From Flavobacteriaceae bacterium (GTDB lineage Bacteria > Bacteroidota > Bacteroidia > Flavobacteriales > Flavobacteriaceae): DNA of 56,639 nt. The notes beneath the pieces are model-generated. The model saw only the letters and a program-made list of their open reading frames with translations. It did no database searches and was not told the origin of the DNA. Both the position numbers and the translations under genes were made by a program. The stretch spans positions 1-56,639 of the forward strand of contig NZIQ01000078.1 in NCBI GenBank assembly GCA_002691685.1, written 5' to 3'. Shown in pieces: positions 9,306-18,704 of this stretch (position 1 is its first letter; each line of letters begins with the position of its first letter).

Positions 9306-11792
9306 ATGAGTGAAGGAGAAAAGCTAATTCCCATAAATATTGAAGATGAAATGAAATCGGCTTACATCGATTATTCGATGTCCGTAATTGTTTCACGTGC
9401 ACTGCCAGATGTTAGAGATGGTCTTAAACCCGTACACAGAAGAGTGTTGTTTGGTATGCATGAACTTGGAGTGAGATCTACATCATCACACAAAAAATCT
9501 GCCAGAATAGTGGGAGAGGTATTAGGTAAATATCACCCTCACGGAGATACATCAGTATACGACACTATGGTACGTATGGCACAAGAATGGAGTCTTAGAT
9601 ACATGATGATTGATGGTCAGGGTAACTTCGGGTCCGTAGACGGAGATTCACCGGCTGCAATGCGTTATACGGAGGCTCGTATGCGTAAAATTGCAGATGA
9701 GATGCTCTCCGATATCGATAAAGAAACGGTTGATTTTCAACTTAATTTTGATGATTCGCTCAAAGAACCTACTGTTCTTCCTGCTCGAGTTCCTAACCTA
9801 CTAGTTAACGGAGCTTCTGGAATTGCTGTGGGAATGGCCACAAATATGCCGCCACACAATTTGTCAGAGGTTGTTGATGGGACCATTGCTTACATTAAAA
9901 ACCCTGAAATTGAAATTGAAGAACTTATTCAATATGTAAAGGCACCTGATTTCCCTACTGGAGGAACTATTTATGGTTACGAAGGGGTTAAAGATGCTTT
10001 TATGACTGGTCGCGGTCGTGTGGTCATGAGAGCTAAGGCTATAATTGAAGAAGTTCAAGGGAAAGAAGCTATTGTAGTTACTGAAATTCCTTATCAGGTC
10101 AATAAAGCAGACATGATCAAAAAGACCTGGGATATGGTCAATGATAAAAAAATAGAAGGAATATCTGCTATTCGAGACGAGTCTGATCGAAAAGGAATGC
10201 GTGTAGTTTACATGTTGAAGCGAGACGCTATTCCAAATATCGTTTTGAATACCCTATTCAAATACACGGCGCTACAATCTTCTTTTAGTGTAAATAATAT
10301 TGCTTTAGTCGATGGAAGACCGCAACTACTGCACTTAAAAGACTTAATCAAGCACTTTGTAAATCACCGCCATGAAGTCGTTGTACGAAGAGCACAATTT
10401 GAGTTGAGAAAGGCAGAGGAAAGAGCTCATATCGTCCAAGGTTTAATCATAGCCTCAGACAATATTGATCGCGTCATTGAAATTATTCGGGGCTCAGCGA
10501 ATGTCGATGAAGCCCGAGCTTCTTTAATGAAAGAATTTGAACTCAGTGAGCTTCAAGCAAAGGCGATTGTAGAAATGAGACTGCGTCAACTCACAGGTCT
10601 TGAGCAGGATAAGTTAAGAGCTGAATACCAGGAGTTGTTAGACACTATTGAAGATCTCAAAGATATTTTGGATAGAGAAGAACGCAGAATGCAAATTATT
10701 ACTGAAGAACTTCAAGAGGTAAAAGATAAATATGGAGATGAGCGCAGATCTGTCATCGACTTCTCTGGAGGTAGCTTGAGCATTGAAGATATGATTCCTG
10801 ACGAACAAGTGGTTATTACCATTTCTCACGCAGGTTATATCAAAAGAACACCTGTCTCAGAATACAAAACTCAAAATAGAGGAGGAGTTGGGCAGAAAGC
10901 ATCATCCACTAGAAATGAAGACTTTTTAGAACATTTATTTGTTGGAACAAACCATCAATATATGTTGTTCTTTACACAAAAAGGAAAGTGTTTCTGGATG
11001 CGTGTATATGAAATCCCAGAGGGAAGTAGGACAGCTAAAGGAAGAGCTATTCAAAACCTCATTCAAATCGAAAATGACGATAAGGTAAAAGCGTTTATTT
11101 GTACGAAAGATCTCAAAGACGAAGACTATGTGAATTCGCATTACGTGATTATGGCCACTAAAAAAGGAGTGGTCAAAAAGACTTCTTTAGAACAATATTC
11201 TAGGCCGAGAAAAGGTGGAATTAATGCTATTGGAGTGCGAGAGGGCGATGAACTTCTCGAAGCCAAAATGACCACTGGAAGCTCTCAAATTATAATGGGT
11301 CTTAAGTCGGGTAAAGCTATTCGTTTTGAAGAGAGTAAAACGAGACCTATGGGACGTAACGCTTCAGGAGTCAGGGGAGTAACTCTTGCCCATGAGAATG
11401 ACGAGGTCATCGGAATGATTTCTGTAAACCAAACCACTGACAATATCCTAGTTGTCTCTCAAAACGGATATGGCAAGCGCTCTGACTTGGAGGACTACAG
11501 GGTCACTAATAGAGGAGGAAAGGGAGTAAAAACTATTTCTATTACCGATAAGACAGGTGGATTGGTAGCTATTAAAAATGTTACCGACCAAGATGATTTG
11601 ATGATTATTAACAAGTCTGGTATTGCTATACGACTTCCGGTTGAAGACCTGCGAGTCATGGGTCGAGCTACTCAGGGTGTTCGCTTAATCAACCTCAAAA
11701 ACAATGATCAAATTGCGGCTGTTGCAAAGGTCATGAAAATTGAGGATGACGAAATCGAAGAAACTGAAGAATCGTCAGAAAGTGCATCTTAA
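9306..11792 (+). CDS. gyrA: DNA gyrase subunit A
   Basis: This 828-residue type II topoisomerase subunit cuts and rejoins DNA during negative supercoiling. The catalytic tyrosine is Y121 in [10 protein letters not shown]. The N-terminal block [14 protein letters not shown] and the QRDR segment [12 protein letters not shown] are clear. The residue matching E. coli Ser83 is Thr82. Six beta-pinwheel repeats fill the C-terminal third. The GyrA-box position reads QNRGGVG instead of QRRGGKG; I recall this form from other Bacteroidota GyrA proteins. The C-terminus is acidic. It is divergent from clpC across a 197-base gap in which a weak candidate -7 element, TAGATTTA, precedes it. Confidence 0.96.
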   Translation: MSEGEKLIPINIEDEMKSAYIDYSMSVIVSRALPDVRDGLKPVHRRVLFGMHELGVRSTSSHKKSARIVGEVLGKYHPHGDTSVYDTMVRMAQEWSLRYMMIDGQGNFGSVDGDSPAAMRYTEARMRKIADEMLSDIDKETVDFQLNFDDSLKEPTVLPARVPNLLVNGASGIAVGMATNMPPHNLSEVVDGTIAYIKNPEIEIEELIQYVKAPDFPTGGTIYGYEGVKDAFMTGRGRVVMRAKAIIEEVQGKEAIVVTEIPYQVNKADMIKKTWDMVNDKKIEGISAIRDESDRKGMRVVYMLKRDAIPNIVLNTLFKYTALQSSFSVNNIALVDGRPQLLHLKDLIKHFVNHRHEVVVRRAQFELRKAEERAHIVQGLIIASDNIDRVIEIIRGSANVDEARASLMKEFELSELQAKAIVEMRLRQLTGLEQDKLRAEYQELLDTIEDLKDILDREERRMQIITEELQEVKDKYGDERRSVIDFSGGSLSIEDMIPDEQVVITISHAGYIKRTPVSEYKTQNRGGVGQKASSTRNEDFLEHLFVGTNHQYMLFFTQKGKCFWMRVYEIPEGSRTAKGRAIQNLIQIENDDKVKAFICTKDLKDEDYVNSHYVIMATKKGVVKKTSLEQYSRPRKGGINAIGVREGDELLEAKMTTGSSQIIMGLKSGKAIRFEESKTRPMGRNASGVRGVTLAHENDEVIGMISVNQTTDNILVVSQNGYGKRSDLEDYRVTNRGGKGVKTISITDKTGGLVAIKNVTDQDDLMIINKSGIAIRLPVEDLRVMGRATQGVRLINLKNNDQIAAVAKVMKIEDDEIEETEESSESAS

Positions 11793-11827
11793 GGACTTTT
11801 TAATCCAAATTTAATTTGGCATAACTA

Positions 11828-11857
11828 TTGACTTAACAAAACAGTAGCCTTAACTTG
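11828..11857 (+). promoter_or_regulatory. Candidate promoter (TTG-N20-TAACTTG) for the TPR gene
   Basis: A TTG at 11828-11830 is followed after 20 bases by TAACTTG and then CACCGC. This is close to the Bacteroidota TTG / TAnnTTTG pair, with one T missing from the -7 box. The transcript would start near 11864, about 30 bases before the ATG. Confidence 0.5.
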
Positions 11858-11892
11858 CACCGCATATTTAAAGAATAAAGCATACAAGAATT

Positions 11893-13161
11893 ATGAAAAT
11901 AAGAATTTTATCTATCCTTTCTTTCGCAGTAGTTTTCAATCTTTCTGCTCAGAAAGACGAGCTAAAAGCGGCTTCTAAAGCCATTAAAGCAGCAGAATAC
12001 GCCGAAGCCAAATCTATTTTAGAAAGTGCAAAATCACTAGTAGATGGTCAAGACGATGCTAGAACAAAATCTACTTTTTACGCTTACCTTGGAGAAGCTT
12101 CTTACAACCTTGCGTTAGAAGACGACAGCATGTATGATCTAGCTATAGAGTCATATCAAAGTGTTATTGACATCGAAAAACAAAGTGGTAAGGTTAGAAA
12201 TACTGCAGATGCTGAACAAAAATTAAGCCAGATAACAGCAAATTTGATTAATGAAGCTGTAGATGATCAGCAAACTGGTAATTTCATTTCAGCAGCAACT
12301 AAACTTTATAAAGGTTATCTACTTCGTCCTATGGACACTATTTATCTGTACTACGCAGCCGGATCAGCGGTTAATGCGCAGGATTACGACAGCGCCTTGA
12401 AATACTACATTGAGCTAAAAGATATTAATTATGACGGTAGTGAGACCAAATATACAGCGGTGAATATCGAATCTGGTGAGGTTGAAGAATTCGATAAGAA
12501 TACGAGAGATTTATACATCAAAGCGGGAACTCATAAAGATGCAGCTGAGACAAAAACGCAATCTAGAAAAGCTGAGGTAGTTAAAAACATTGCACTTATT
12601 TACCAACAACAGGGTAAAAAAGATGAAGCGCTCTTAGCCTACGATGACGCAATTGCTAACAATCCTACTGATGTAAATCTCTTATTAAACAAGGCAAATT
12701 TATATTACCAAATGGGTAATGTAGATGAATTTAAGACACTAATGAATAAGGCCTCCAATATGGCTCCCAACAATCCTGATTTGCAATACAACATTGGAGT
12801 TATTGCCATGGAGCAAGGAAATTTGCAGGAGGCACGAGCGGCATACTATCGCGCCATAGAAATTGATCCAACATATGTTAATGCTGGCTTAAACTTATCA
12901 ACTTCATACATTAATGAAGGAAACTCATTCATTGATGAAATGAACGAGTTAGCTCTTTCTTCGAAGAAAGCAGATTACGACAAGTATGACGAACTGAAGG
13001 CGAAAAAAGATGAACTATTTAAGATAGGTGCTGAAATTTTAGAAAATATGTTGGCGGATGCTCCAGAAAATGAACAAGTTCTAACTCAGCTCAAAAATAT
13101 TTACGGTGCACTCGGTGATAATGAGAATTTCATGAGAATTCGAACATTACTAGAGCAGTAA
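11893..13161 (+). CDS. Secreted tetratricopeptide-repeat protein
   Basis: This 422-residue protein starts with an export signal (MKIRILSILSFAVVFNLSAQ). The rest is helical, with tandem TPR units. Clear ones are at about 225-330, for example the helix pair around NIALIYQQQGKKDEALLAY and the repeats ending in AIANNPTDV, NKASNMAPNNP and AIEIDPTYV. TPR arrays are protein-binding scaffolds, and no enzyme motif is present. Periplasmic or outer-membrane association is inferred from the signal. The gene has its own likely promoter and ends at a strong terminator, so it appears monocistronic. The binding partner is unknown. Confidence 0.85.
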   Translation: MKIRILSILSFAVVFNLSAQKDELKAASKAIKAAEYAEAKSILESAKSLVDGQDDARTKSTFYAYLGEASYNLALEDDSMYDLAIESYQSVIDIEKQSGKVRNTADAEQKLSQITANLINEAVDDQQTGNFISAATKLYKGYLLRPMDTIYLYYAAGSAVNAQDYDSALKYYIELKDINYDGSETKYTAVNIESGEVEEFDKNTRDLYIKAGTHKDAAETKTQSRKAEVVKNIALIYQQQGKKDEALLAYDDAIANNPTDVNLLLNKANLYYQMGNVDEFKTLMNKASNMAPNNPDLQYNIGVIAMEQGNLQEARAAYYRAIEIDPTYVNAGLNLSTSYINEGNSFIDEMNELALSSKKADYDKYDELKAKKDELFKIGAEILENMLADAPENEQVLTQLKNIYGALGDNENFMRIRTLLEQ

Positions 13162-13177
13162 AAAGCATTTAAATAGT

Positions 13178-13208
13178 AAAAAAAGCCAGCTTAATGCTGG
13201 CTTTTTTT
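13178..13208. terminator. Bidirectional intrinsic terminator
   Basis: A perfect 6-bp stem GCCAGC/GCTGGC with loop TTAAT is flanked by seven A on the left and seven T on the right. It therefore serves both the TPR gene from the left and the NlpC/P60 gene from the right, whose stop codon lies at its edge. Confidence 0.88.
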
Positions 13209-13962
13209 ACACCTCTAAACTCTTTATAACTCTCAAATGGTGTGTGTACTGTTTAGTTTCAGGGTTGAAAATTCCAGTGTGGTCTATGCGGTCAATTCTA
13301 ACTTTACCAAAGGCATGTATGATGTAATTGTTGGGCAGAATGATTCCTACGTGGTGAATGATACCTTCTTTAGTATCAAAAAAGGCCAAGTCACCAGGTT
13401 TTGATTCTTCGATAAAACTCAGAGGTATACCTTGCTCAGATTGTTGTTCAACACTTCGATACAAGACTATATCGCAGTTTTTATAAATCAGCTGCGTAAA
13501 TCCTGAAGAATCCACACCAAAAGTAGATCTTCCGCCTTGCATAAAGGGGGTATTTAATAAAGTCAAGGCCAATTCAGGAATTGATCTGGTTTTAGGAGAT
13601 AACTCAAAATCCTTGTTGTGGTGATTGATGCAGTACATGGCGTCCATTCTTGCTCCGAAAAGAATGGTCCTCAAATTATTAATAGCATCGATCACATAAC
13701 CAATGGGTTCGTCATTATATACAGCCTTGCTAAAATCGTTCAAGACTTGAACATTGTCTTCTGCGATCGGATGGAATTGATTACGGTGAATCCAACCCTT
13801 ACTTTTGTCAAATTGCAACTCAATTAACAAATAATGCTTTCGCACTTCTTTAATTTTGTAGTGGTCTCCATAAAGCATTTGATTTACAACACTTGAATGT
13901 GCATCTGCCTGCTCATATATATTGATGACACTTAAATCACAAATACCGTATTGATTTTTCAA
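13207..13962 (-). CDS. NlpC/P60-family protein with the catalytic Cys replaced by Ser
   Basis: A TTG start at 13962 gives 251 residues beginning LKNQYGICDLSV (the first codon would be read as Met), the usual N-terminus of Flavobacteria NlpC/P60 proteins. An upstream GTG at 14028 would overlap the thiolase gene by 62 bases and is less likely. An SH3-like region (about 1-75) precedes the peptidase domain (about 110-251). The active-site segment reads FGVDSSGFTQL, where the family has D-C-S-G-F, so the nucleophile is Ser152. The usual W before the GG is Q (FMQGG). The two histidines remain (H204 in HHVGI, H216 in IIHAFGKVRID). This suggests a non-catalytic peptidoglycan-binding relative; the loss of activity is inferred. 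The gene lies 4 bases after the thiolase stop. Confidence 0.88.
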   Translation of the reverse strand: MKNQYGICDLSVINIYEQADAHSSVVNQMLYGDHYKIKEVRKHYLLIELQFDKSKGWIHRNQFHPIAEDNVQVLNDFSKAVYNDEPIGYVIDAINNLRTILFGARMDAMYCINHHNKDFELSPKTRSIPELALTLLNTPFMQGGRSTFGVDSSGFTQLIYKNCDIVLYRSVEQQSEQGIPLSFIEESKPGDLAFFDTKEGIIHHVGIILPNNYIIHAFGKVRIDRIDHTGIFNPETKQYTHHLRVIKSLEV

Positions 13963-13966
13963 GGAT

Positions 13967-15142
13967 TTACTTTCTTTCAATGAGCATTGCAGAAGCCCCG
14001 CCTCCACCATTACAAATTCCCGCAACACCGTAAGTGCCTTGATTTTGAATAAGCGTATAAATAAGGGTTACTAAAATTCTAGTCCCTGAGCAGCCAAGAG
14101 GATGCCCTAAAGCTACAGCTCCTCCTCTGGTATTTAATTTTTCTGAAGGAATACTCAATATTTTTTGATTCGCAAGAGCAACAGCAGAAAATGCTTCATT
14201 GACTTCAAAATAATCAACATCTAAGATGTTTAAAGAAGCCTTTTCTAATACCGAGGGAATTGCTTTTGATGGAGCAATAGTAAACCACTTTGGAGCTGTC
14301 GCAGCATCTGCATAGCTATTGATATATGCCAATACAGAAAGACCGAGTTCTTTGGCTTTTTCTTCGCTCATTAGTACAACAGCTGCTGCCCCATCATTAA
14401 TGGTTGATGCATTGGCGGCGGTTACTGTTCCGTCTTTGCTAAAAGCAGCTCTCAAATGAGGTATTTTATCAAACCTCACATTTTGATATTCCTCGTCGTG
14501 ATCGACAATAAGAGGCTCTCCTCTTCGTTGGGGAACACTTACTGGAGCAATTTCATCTTTGAAAGCTCCATTTTTCCATGCTTCAGCTGCTTTTTCATAA
14601 GAGCTAATAGCGAATTCATCTTGAGCTTCTCGACTTAGCCCGTATTTAGTAGCACATTCATCAGCACAGACCCCCATGGCATGGGCGTCGTATGCATCGT
14701 TTAATCCGTCTTCTTGTAATCCGTCTACAAAGGCTTGAGAACCAAATTTTTGTCCTTTACGTAAATAACTATAGTGAGGAATTAGACTCATGTTTTCCAT
14801 GCCTCCTGCTACACAAATCTCATTGTCTCCCAATGCAATAGATTGTGCAGCCCATTGAACTGACTTAAGCCCCGAAGCGCAAACTTTGTTTACGGTAGTA
14901 CAGGGTGTGTTTTCAGGAAGTCCTGCCAAAAGTGCAGATTGTCTTGCTGGAGCTTGTTTACATCCTGCTTGAACAACATGTCCCATGAATACTTCGTCTA
15001 CTTCTTCTGGATTTAGGGTGATTTGTTTTAATGCAGCCTTTATGGCAATTGCACCTAATTCAACTGCTGGAATGCTTGAAAGTTGTCCTAAAAAAGAGCC
15101 TATTGGCGTTCTTTTAGCCGCAACAATAACTACTTTGTGCAT
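13967..15142 (-). CDS. Acetyl-CoA C-acetyltransferase (thiolase)
   Basis: This 391-residue thiolase joins or splits acetyl-CoA units. The acyl-accepting cysteine is C88 in NKVCASGLKSV. The His loop GGAVALGHPLGCSGTRI and the second cysteine in GICNGGGGASAM are in place, and length is standard. The residues agree best with a biosynthetic, acetoacetyl-CoA type thiolase (class II), but a broader fatty-acid role cannot be excluded. It precedes the NlpC/P60 gene closely; no metabolic link between them is evident. Confidence 0.93.
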   Translation of the reverse strand: MHKVVIVAAKRTPIGSFLGQLSSIPAVELGAIAIKAALKQITLNPEEVDEVFMGHVVQAGCKQAPARQSALLAGLPENTPCTTVNKVCASGLKSVQWAAQSIALGDNEICVAGGMENMSLIPHYSYLRKGQKFGSQAFVDGLQEDGLNDAYDAHAMGVCADECATKYGLSREAQDEFAISSYEKAAEAWKNGAFKDEIAPVSVPQRRGEPLIVDHDEEYQNVRFDKIPHLRAAFSKDGTVTAANASTINDGAAAVVLMSEEKAKELGLSVLAYINSYADAATAPKWFTIAPSKAIPSVLEKASLNILDVDYFEVNEAFSAVALANQKILSIPSEKLNTRGGAVALGHPLGCSGTRILVTLIYTLIQNQGTYGVAGICNGGGGASAMLIERK

Positions 15143-15208
15143 GGGTTCTTATTTGATACGAAAATACTAAAATCATATTTTCTATTTTTATGGTAATTAA
15201 GGTTTTCT

Positions 15209-17257
15209 ATGGCTACTATTAAAGACTTGTACAAATCTATACAGAAGAATCATTTAAAGATTTATAAATACGCCTTATTTGTTTTTTCTGTGCTCGTAGT
15301 TATTTGGATGTTTCCTGCAGGGGTGGACTTTAAATACGAATACAGCAAAGGAAGACCGTGGCAATATGAAAATCTTTACGCCCCTTTTGATTTCGATATT
15401 CAAAAATCTATTTCAGAGTTAGAACAGGAACAGAATACAATCAACATCAATCAAACGCATTATTTCAATTTTAATGAGTCTGTTGTAAATGAGGTTGAAA
15501 GTGAATTCTATAAACTGTTCAGAGCAACTTTTGGATTTAATTTCGAACAAAACGAAGCTTTATCTGCTGTTTATGAAATAGGAAATGAGATTATAGAAGA
15601 ATTGTATGCTTCTGGTGTTTTTGAACGCAAAAACGAATACGATCGTATTGAAGTTTCCAAAAAGAATCGTCTTTATACTTTGAGTAAGGACCAAAGAATA
15701 TTTCCAGAAACTTTAAGAACCAAAATAGAAAAATTGATTGCCTATCGTCTTGTTGAAGAACAAAAGACTATGCTCACACAACTATTGAGTCAAACAGTGC
15801 AACCCAATTTGACCTATGATGAGGAGCTCAGTGGAGCCGTACTCAATGAACAGATGAGTAAAATATCATATACACGTGGTGAGATTTTAGAAGGAACCTT
15901 AATTGTGAGTCGTGGAAAAATTATTGAGCAAGCCGAATTTCAGTTGCTCGAATCTCTTCGATCAGAGTATCAGTCTCAGCTCATCAGTGGTTTGAGTTTT
16001 TATATCATCTTAACGGGATATGGATTGCTTGTAGCATTGGTGCTATTGATGTTAATGCTCTTTATCAAAAAATACCGTCCAAGTATTTATGAAGATAATA
16101 ATCAGTTGACTTTTATCTTTTTAAACATCCTACTATTTGTTTTGGTGGTTATTACGCTTGTTCAAATTGAAGAGAGTTATTCATACTTGGCACCGCTTTG
16201 TATTTTGCCTCTTATTTTAAAGAATTTTTTCGATGCTCGTTTGGGTTTATTCGGGCATGTAATCGCCTTGCTAATTATTGGTTTTGTAGTGCCGAATAGT
16301 TTTGAATTTGTTTTTGTTCAAGTGACGGCTGGTATAGTGACTATTTTAGGTGCACAAGAACTTCATAAAAGGAGTAATTTATTTTTAACCGTTGGTCAAA
16401 TCACCTTGGTTTATATTTTTACTTATGTCGCCTTCACCTGTGTTCACGACGGTTCATTTAGTAGTATAGATTTTAGAGTTTTATTGCTCTTTTTGATCAA
16501 TGGAATGGTTACATTATTCGCGCAACCACTCATTTATCTCTACGAACGAATCTTTGGAATGGTCTCTGATATTTCGCTTCTCGAACTTTCAGACACAAAT
16601 TCTACCCTTTTAAAGGTACTCTCCAATCAGGCTCCAGGAACCTTTAATCACTCTCTTCAAGTTGCAAATTTAGCTGAAGCTGCTGCCAATGAAATAGATG
16701 CTAATGCCTTATTAGTTAGAGTTGGGGCATTGTATCATGATATTGGGAAATTAGATGATCCGATTTACTATTCTGAGAATCAAATTCACGCTTCAAATCC
16801 TCACGATGAGTTAAACCCGTTCGAAAGCGCTCATATTATTAAATCTCATGTAATAAAGGGAATTGAAATTGCGCAGAAATACAACATTCCAGACCGTATA
16901 ATCGATTTTATTCGAACGCACCATGGCAATAGTCTTATCTATTATTTCTATAAGAAGCAAAAAGAGGTAGAGCCCGAAGTAGAGGAGTTTCATTTTAGAT
17001 ATAATGGTCCAATACCATTTTCAAAAGAAACGGCAATTTTAATGATGTGCGATGCCGTTGAAGCAGCGACTAAAAGTTTGAAAGAACCTAGTTTTAATGA
17101 GATTGATGACTTTGTGGAGCGAATTATAAATACACAGATGGGAGACAAGCAATTTTTGAATGCAAACATTTCATTCAAAGAAATTGAAGATATTAAAAAA
17201 GTGCTCAAAAAGAAACTCAATAATATATATCATGTCCGTGTAGAATATCCAGAATAG
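15209..17257 (+). CDS. 7TM-HD phosphohydrolase, PgpH family (probable cyclic-di-AMP phosphodiesterase)
   Basis: This 682-residue membrane protein has the PgpH layout. One membrane helix at about 21-39 is followed by a large extracytoplasmic domain (40-260), then seven membrane helices (about 266-455), then a cytoplasmic HD domain. Metal-binding motifs are visible: NHSLQVANLAEAAA, YHDIGKLDDP near residue 510 and RTHHGNSLIYYFY near 570. Characterised relatives hydrolyse cyclic di-AMP, which controls potassium and turgor; that activity here is inferred. The trkA-trkH potassium uptake pair lies about 8.7 kb downstream, but no operon link is seen. Confidence 0.9.
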   Translation: MATIKDLYKSIQKNHLKIYKYALFVFSVLVVIWMFPAGVDFKYEYSKGRPWQYENLYAPFDFDIQKSISELEQEQNTININQTHYFNFNESVVNEVESEFYKLFRATFGFNFEQNEALSAVYEIGNEIIEELYASGVFERKNEYDRIEVSKKNRLYTLSKDQRIFPETLRTKIEKLIAYRLVEEQKTMLTQLLSQTVQPNLTYDEELSGAVLNEQMSKISYTRGEILEGTLIVSRGKIIEQAEFQLLESLRSEYQSQLISGLSFYIILTGYGLLVALVLLMLMLFIKKYRPSIYEDNNQLTFIFLNILLFVLVVITLVQIEESYSYLAPLCILPLILKNFFDARLGLFGHVIALLIIGFVVPNSFEFVFVQVTAGIVTILGAQELHKRSNLFLTVGQITLVYIFTYVAFTCVHDGSFSSIDFRVLLLFLINGMVTLFAQPLIYLYERIFGMVSDISLLELSDTNSTLLKVLSNQAPGTFNHSLQVANLAEAAANEIDANALLVRVGALYHDIGKLDDPIYYSENQIHASNPHDELNPFESAHIIKSHVIKGIEIAQKYNIPDRIIDFIRTHHGNSLIYYFYKKQKEVEPEVEEFHFRYNGPIPFSKETAILMMCDAVEAATKSLKEPSFNEIDDFVERIINTQMGDKQFLNANISFKEIEDIKKVLKKKLNNIYHVRVEYPE

Positions 17258-17317
17258 GCTAGGTGATAAGCACTATTTAAATTCTAATATTTTACCAAAG
17301 ATTTTCTTTAAAAATAG

Positions 17318-17348
17318 TTGTGAACTAGAGATTAAAGATATAGTTTTG
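17318..17348 (+). promoter_or_regulatory. Promoter of the tRNA-Ser/tRNA-Pro unit (TTG-N20-TAGTTTTG)
   Basis: TTG at 17318-17320, a 20-base spacer and TAGTTTTG at 17341-17348 match both Bacteroidota promoter boxes. The start would be near 17355, about 40 bases upstream of the tRNA-Ser gene. Confidence 0.65.
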
Positions 17349-17396
17349 CACCCGCCTTTAAGATAATTATTTAATCATCATAGTTAAAGGTTCTTG

Positions 17397-17480
17397 GGAG
17401 AGGTGCCGGAGTGGTAACGGAGCAGATTGCTAATCTGTCAGCGCGTAAGTGCTGCCTGGGTTCGAGTCCCAGTCTCTCCG
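17397..17480 (+). tRNA. tRNA-Ser (anticodon GCU)
   Basis: An 84-base cloverleaf. The acceptor GGAGAGG pairs with TCTCTCC (one G-U pair). The anticodon stem CAGAT/ATCTG encloses TGCTA-type loop bases reading GCT. There is a serine-type long variable arm, and the T arm is CTGGG-TTCGAGT-CCCAG. The discriminator base is G. The CCA end is not encoded. Confidence 0.95.
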
Positions 17481-17506
17481 CAAAATAGCCTTAACCAAAG
17501 GTTAAA

Positions 17507-17581
17507 CGGGGTGTAGCGTAGCCCGGTCATCGCGCCTGCTTTGGGAGCAGGAGGTCGCAGGTTCGAATCCTGCCACCCCGA
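17507..17581 (+). tRNA. tRNA-Pro (anticodon UGG)
   Basis: A 75-base cloverleaf. The acceptor CGGGGTG pairs with CACCCCG. The anticodon stem CCTGC/GCAGG carries loop TTTGGGA, anticodon TGG. The T arm is GCAGG-TTCGAAT-CCTGC and the discriminator is A. It lies 26 bases after tRNA-Ser and is probably co-transcribed with it. CCA is not encoded. Confidence 0.96.
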
Positions 17582-17590
17582 CGTACTAAG

Positions 17591-17622
17591 AGAACTATCC
17601 ATAGGGGTGGTTCTTTTTGTTT
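17591..17622 (+). terminator. Intrinsic terminator after the tRNA pair
   Basis: AGAACTATCC pairs with GGGTGGTTCT (10 bp with two G-U pairs) around the loop ATAG, followed directly by a T-rich run. It is 10 bases past the tRNA-Pro gene. Confidence 0.75.
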
Positions 17623-17712
17623 ATAAGACCTCCAAGAGATTCTGCTTCAGTGAGTCAACTAATATCACTCCAGTGAAAGCCAGCAAAGAATTGATCATAT
17701 CTTTAATTTCTT

Positions 17713-18036
17713 CTACTGATTCTTAACTAACAGAACTAAACATTTCTTTCTAGGACCTCTTCTCCTGTTAAAATAGACCACATACATCGTCATTGAATAT
17801 GCAGTCCCTTTTTTCCCATAAATTAGACTAGGTTCTGTAGAGTTTTCTGAGGACCAATATGAATCTCCGCATGATAGCTCAGGCATTTTATCTTGATTTT
17901 CAAAAATTAGTTTAAGTTCATCATTATAAGGTAACCGAGAACCATCATTAAATTTTGAAATTAAATTATTTGCTAAATCATAATTTATTTCACCATAGTC
18001 ACCAGGTTTTTTTATTTCCTTGGTCAATGTGTTCAT
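17713..18036 (-). CDS. Small DUF1566/Lcl-like protein (hypothetical)
   Basis: This 107-residue protein has no signal peptide. The order RLPYNDELKLI, then GDSYWSSENST, then a basic strand ending VLLVKN, follows the pattern of the DUF1566/Lcl domain (N-terminal RLP motif, YWSS motif, terminal VR/VK strand). That domain is usually found in lectin-like or adhesin proteins. Here it stands alone, so it may be a truncated or detached domain. The ATG at 18036 was chosen over a TTG at 18042. It lies in AT-rich sequence just beyond the tRNA genes. Confidence 0.55.
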   Translation of the reverse strand: MNTLTKEIKKPGDYGEINYDLANNLISKFNDGSRLPYNDELKLIFENQDKMPELSCGDSYWSSENSTEPSLIYGKKGTAYSMTMYVVYFNRRRGPRKKCLVLLVKNQ

Positions 18037-18180
18037 CTGCAATCAAAAAACTCAACTCTGGTATATATATTTCATATGAAAAAATTTTCACTACCTATCT
18101 GTACTGGCATTAATAGATGCATTGACTAAAGTTTTGCAAAAGAATCAGTATTTTCCTTGATAATTTAAAAATTAATTAAC

Positions 18181-18672
18181 ATGAAGAATATTAAAGACAT
18201 CGTCATTGGAACATTCGCATTAATTGCGTTTGCTGCTATTATTACAGGATTTAAAAGCGAAGAAGCTTCGTTGGTTCAGCAATACGAATATGATATTGTA
18301 ACTGTAGTTGAATCAATTGTTCCTAATGGATTAGGAAGATCAAGAATGATTGCAAAATCAGCAATAGTTGACTATAATTCAGCTACTACTATAAGATTGG
18401 AAGATGGCGGAAAAATTAAATCTGATAAAGACAAGCGCAAGGATTTAAGAACAAAGGCATTTGAAGAAACTAAACTATTAAACTTCTACAATATAAGTGG
18501 AATTAGATTTAATAATATCGCAACTAACGACGCCATGGTGAAATCAAAATTAACTCAGATGTCAGCTGATGGCTGGGAATTAGTTTTTGTATCGGGAGGT
18601 GTTGAATCAAGCGGGGATAAAGATCCAAACGGAATTTATCTTACGCGATATGTATTCAAAAAACCCTTATAA
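18181..18672 (+). CDS. Secreted or membrane-anchored DUF4177-like hypothetical protein
   Basis: This 163-residue protein begins with a hydrophobic export or anchor segment (MKNIKDIVIGTFALIAFAAIITGF). The C-terminal part contains LTQMSADGWELVFVSGG and then a final strand LTRYVFKK. The DGWELV core followed by an aromatic/basic strand is typical of DUF4177-like small domains. No catalytic residues are recognised and the function is unknown. It sits alone between the DUF1566-like gene on the opposite strand and the decayed stretch downstream. Confidence 0.65.
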   Translation: MKNIKDIVIGTFALIAFAAIITGFKSEEASLVQQYEYDIVTVVESIVPNGLGRSRMIAKSAIVDYNSATTIRLEDGGKIKSDKDKRKDLRTKAFEETKLLNFYNISGIRFNNIATNDAMVKSKLTQMSADGWELVFVSGGVESSGDKDPNGIYLTRYVFKKPL

Positions 18673-18673
18673 A

Positions 18674-18704
18674 CTTAGATCTATTAATCTAGGATTCTGT
18701 TTTT
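18674..18704 (+). terminator. Weak candidate terminator
   Basis: CTTAGAT/ATCTAGG can form a 7-bp stem (one G-U pair) with loop CTATTA immediately after the 18181 gene. The five-T run begins 6 bases beyond the stem, so the signal is weak. Confidence 0.3.
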
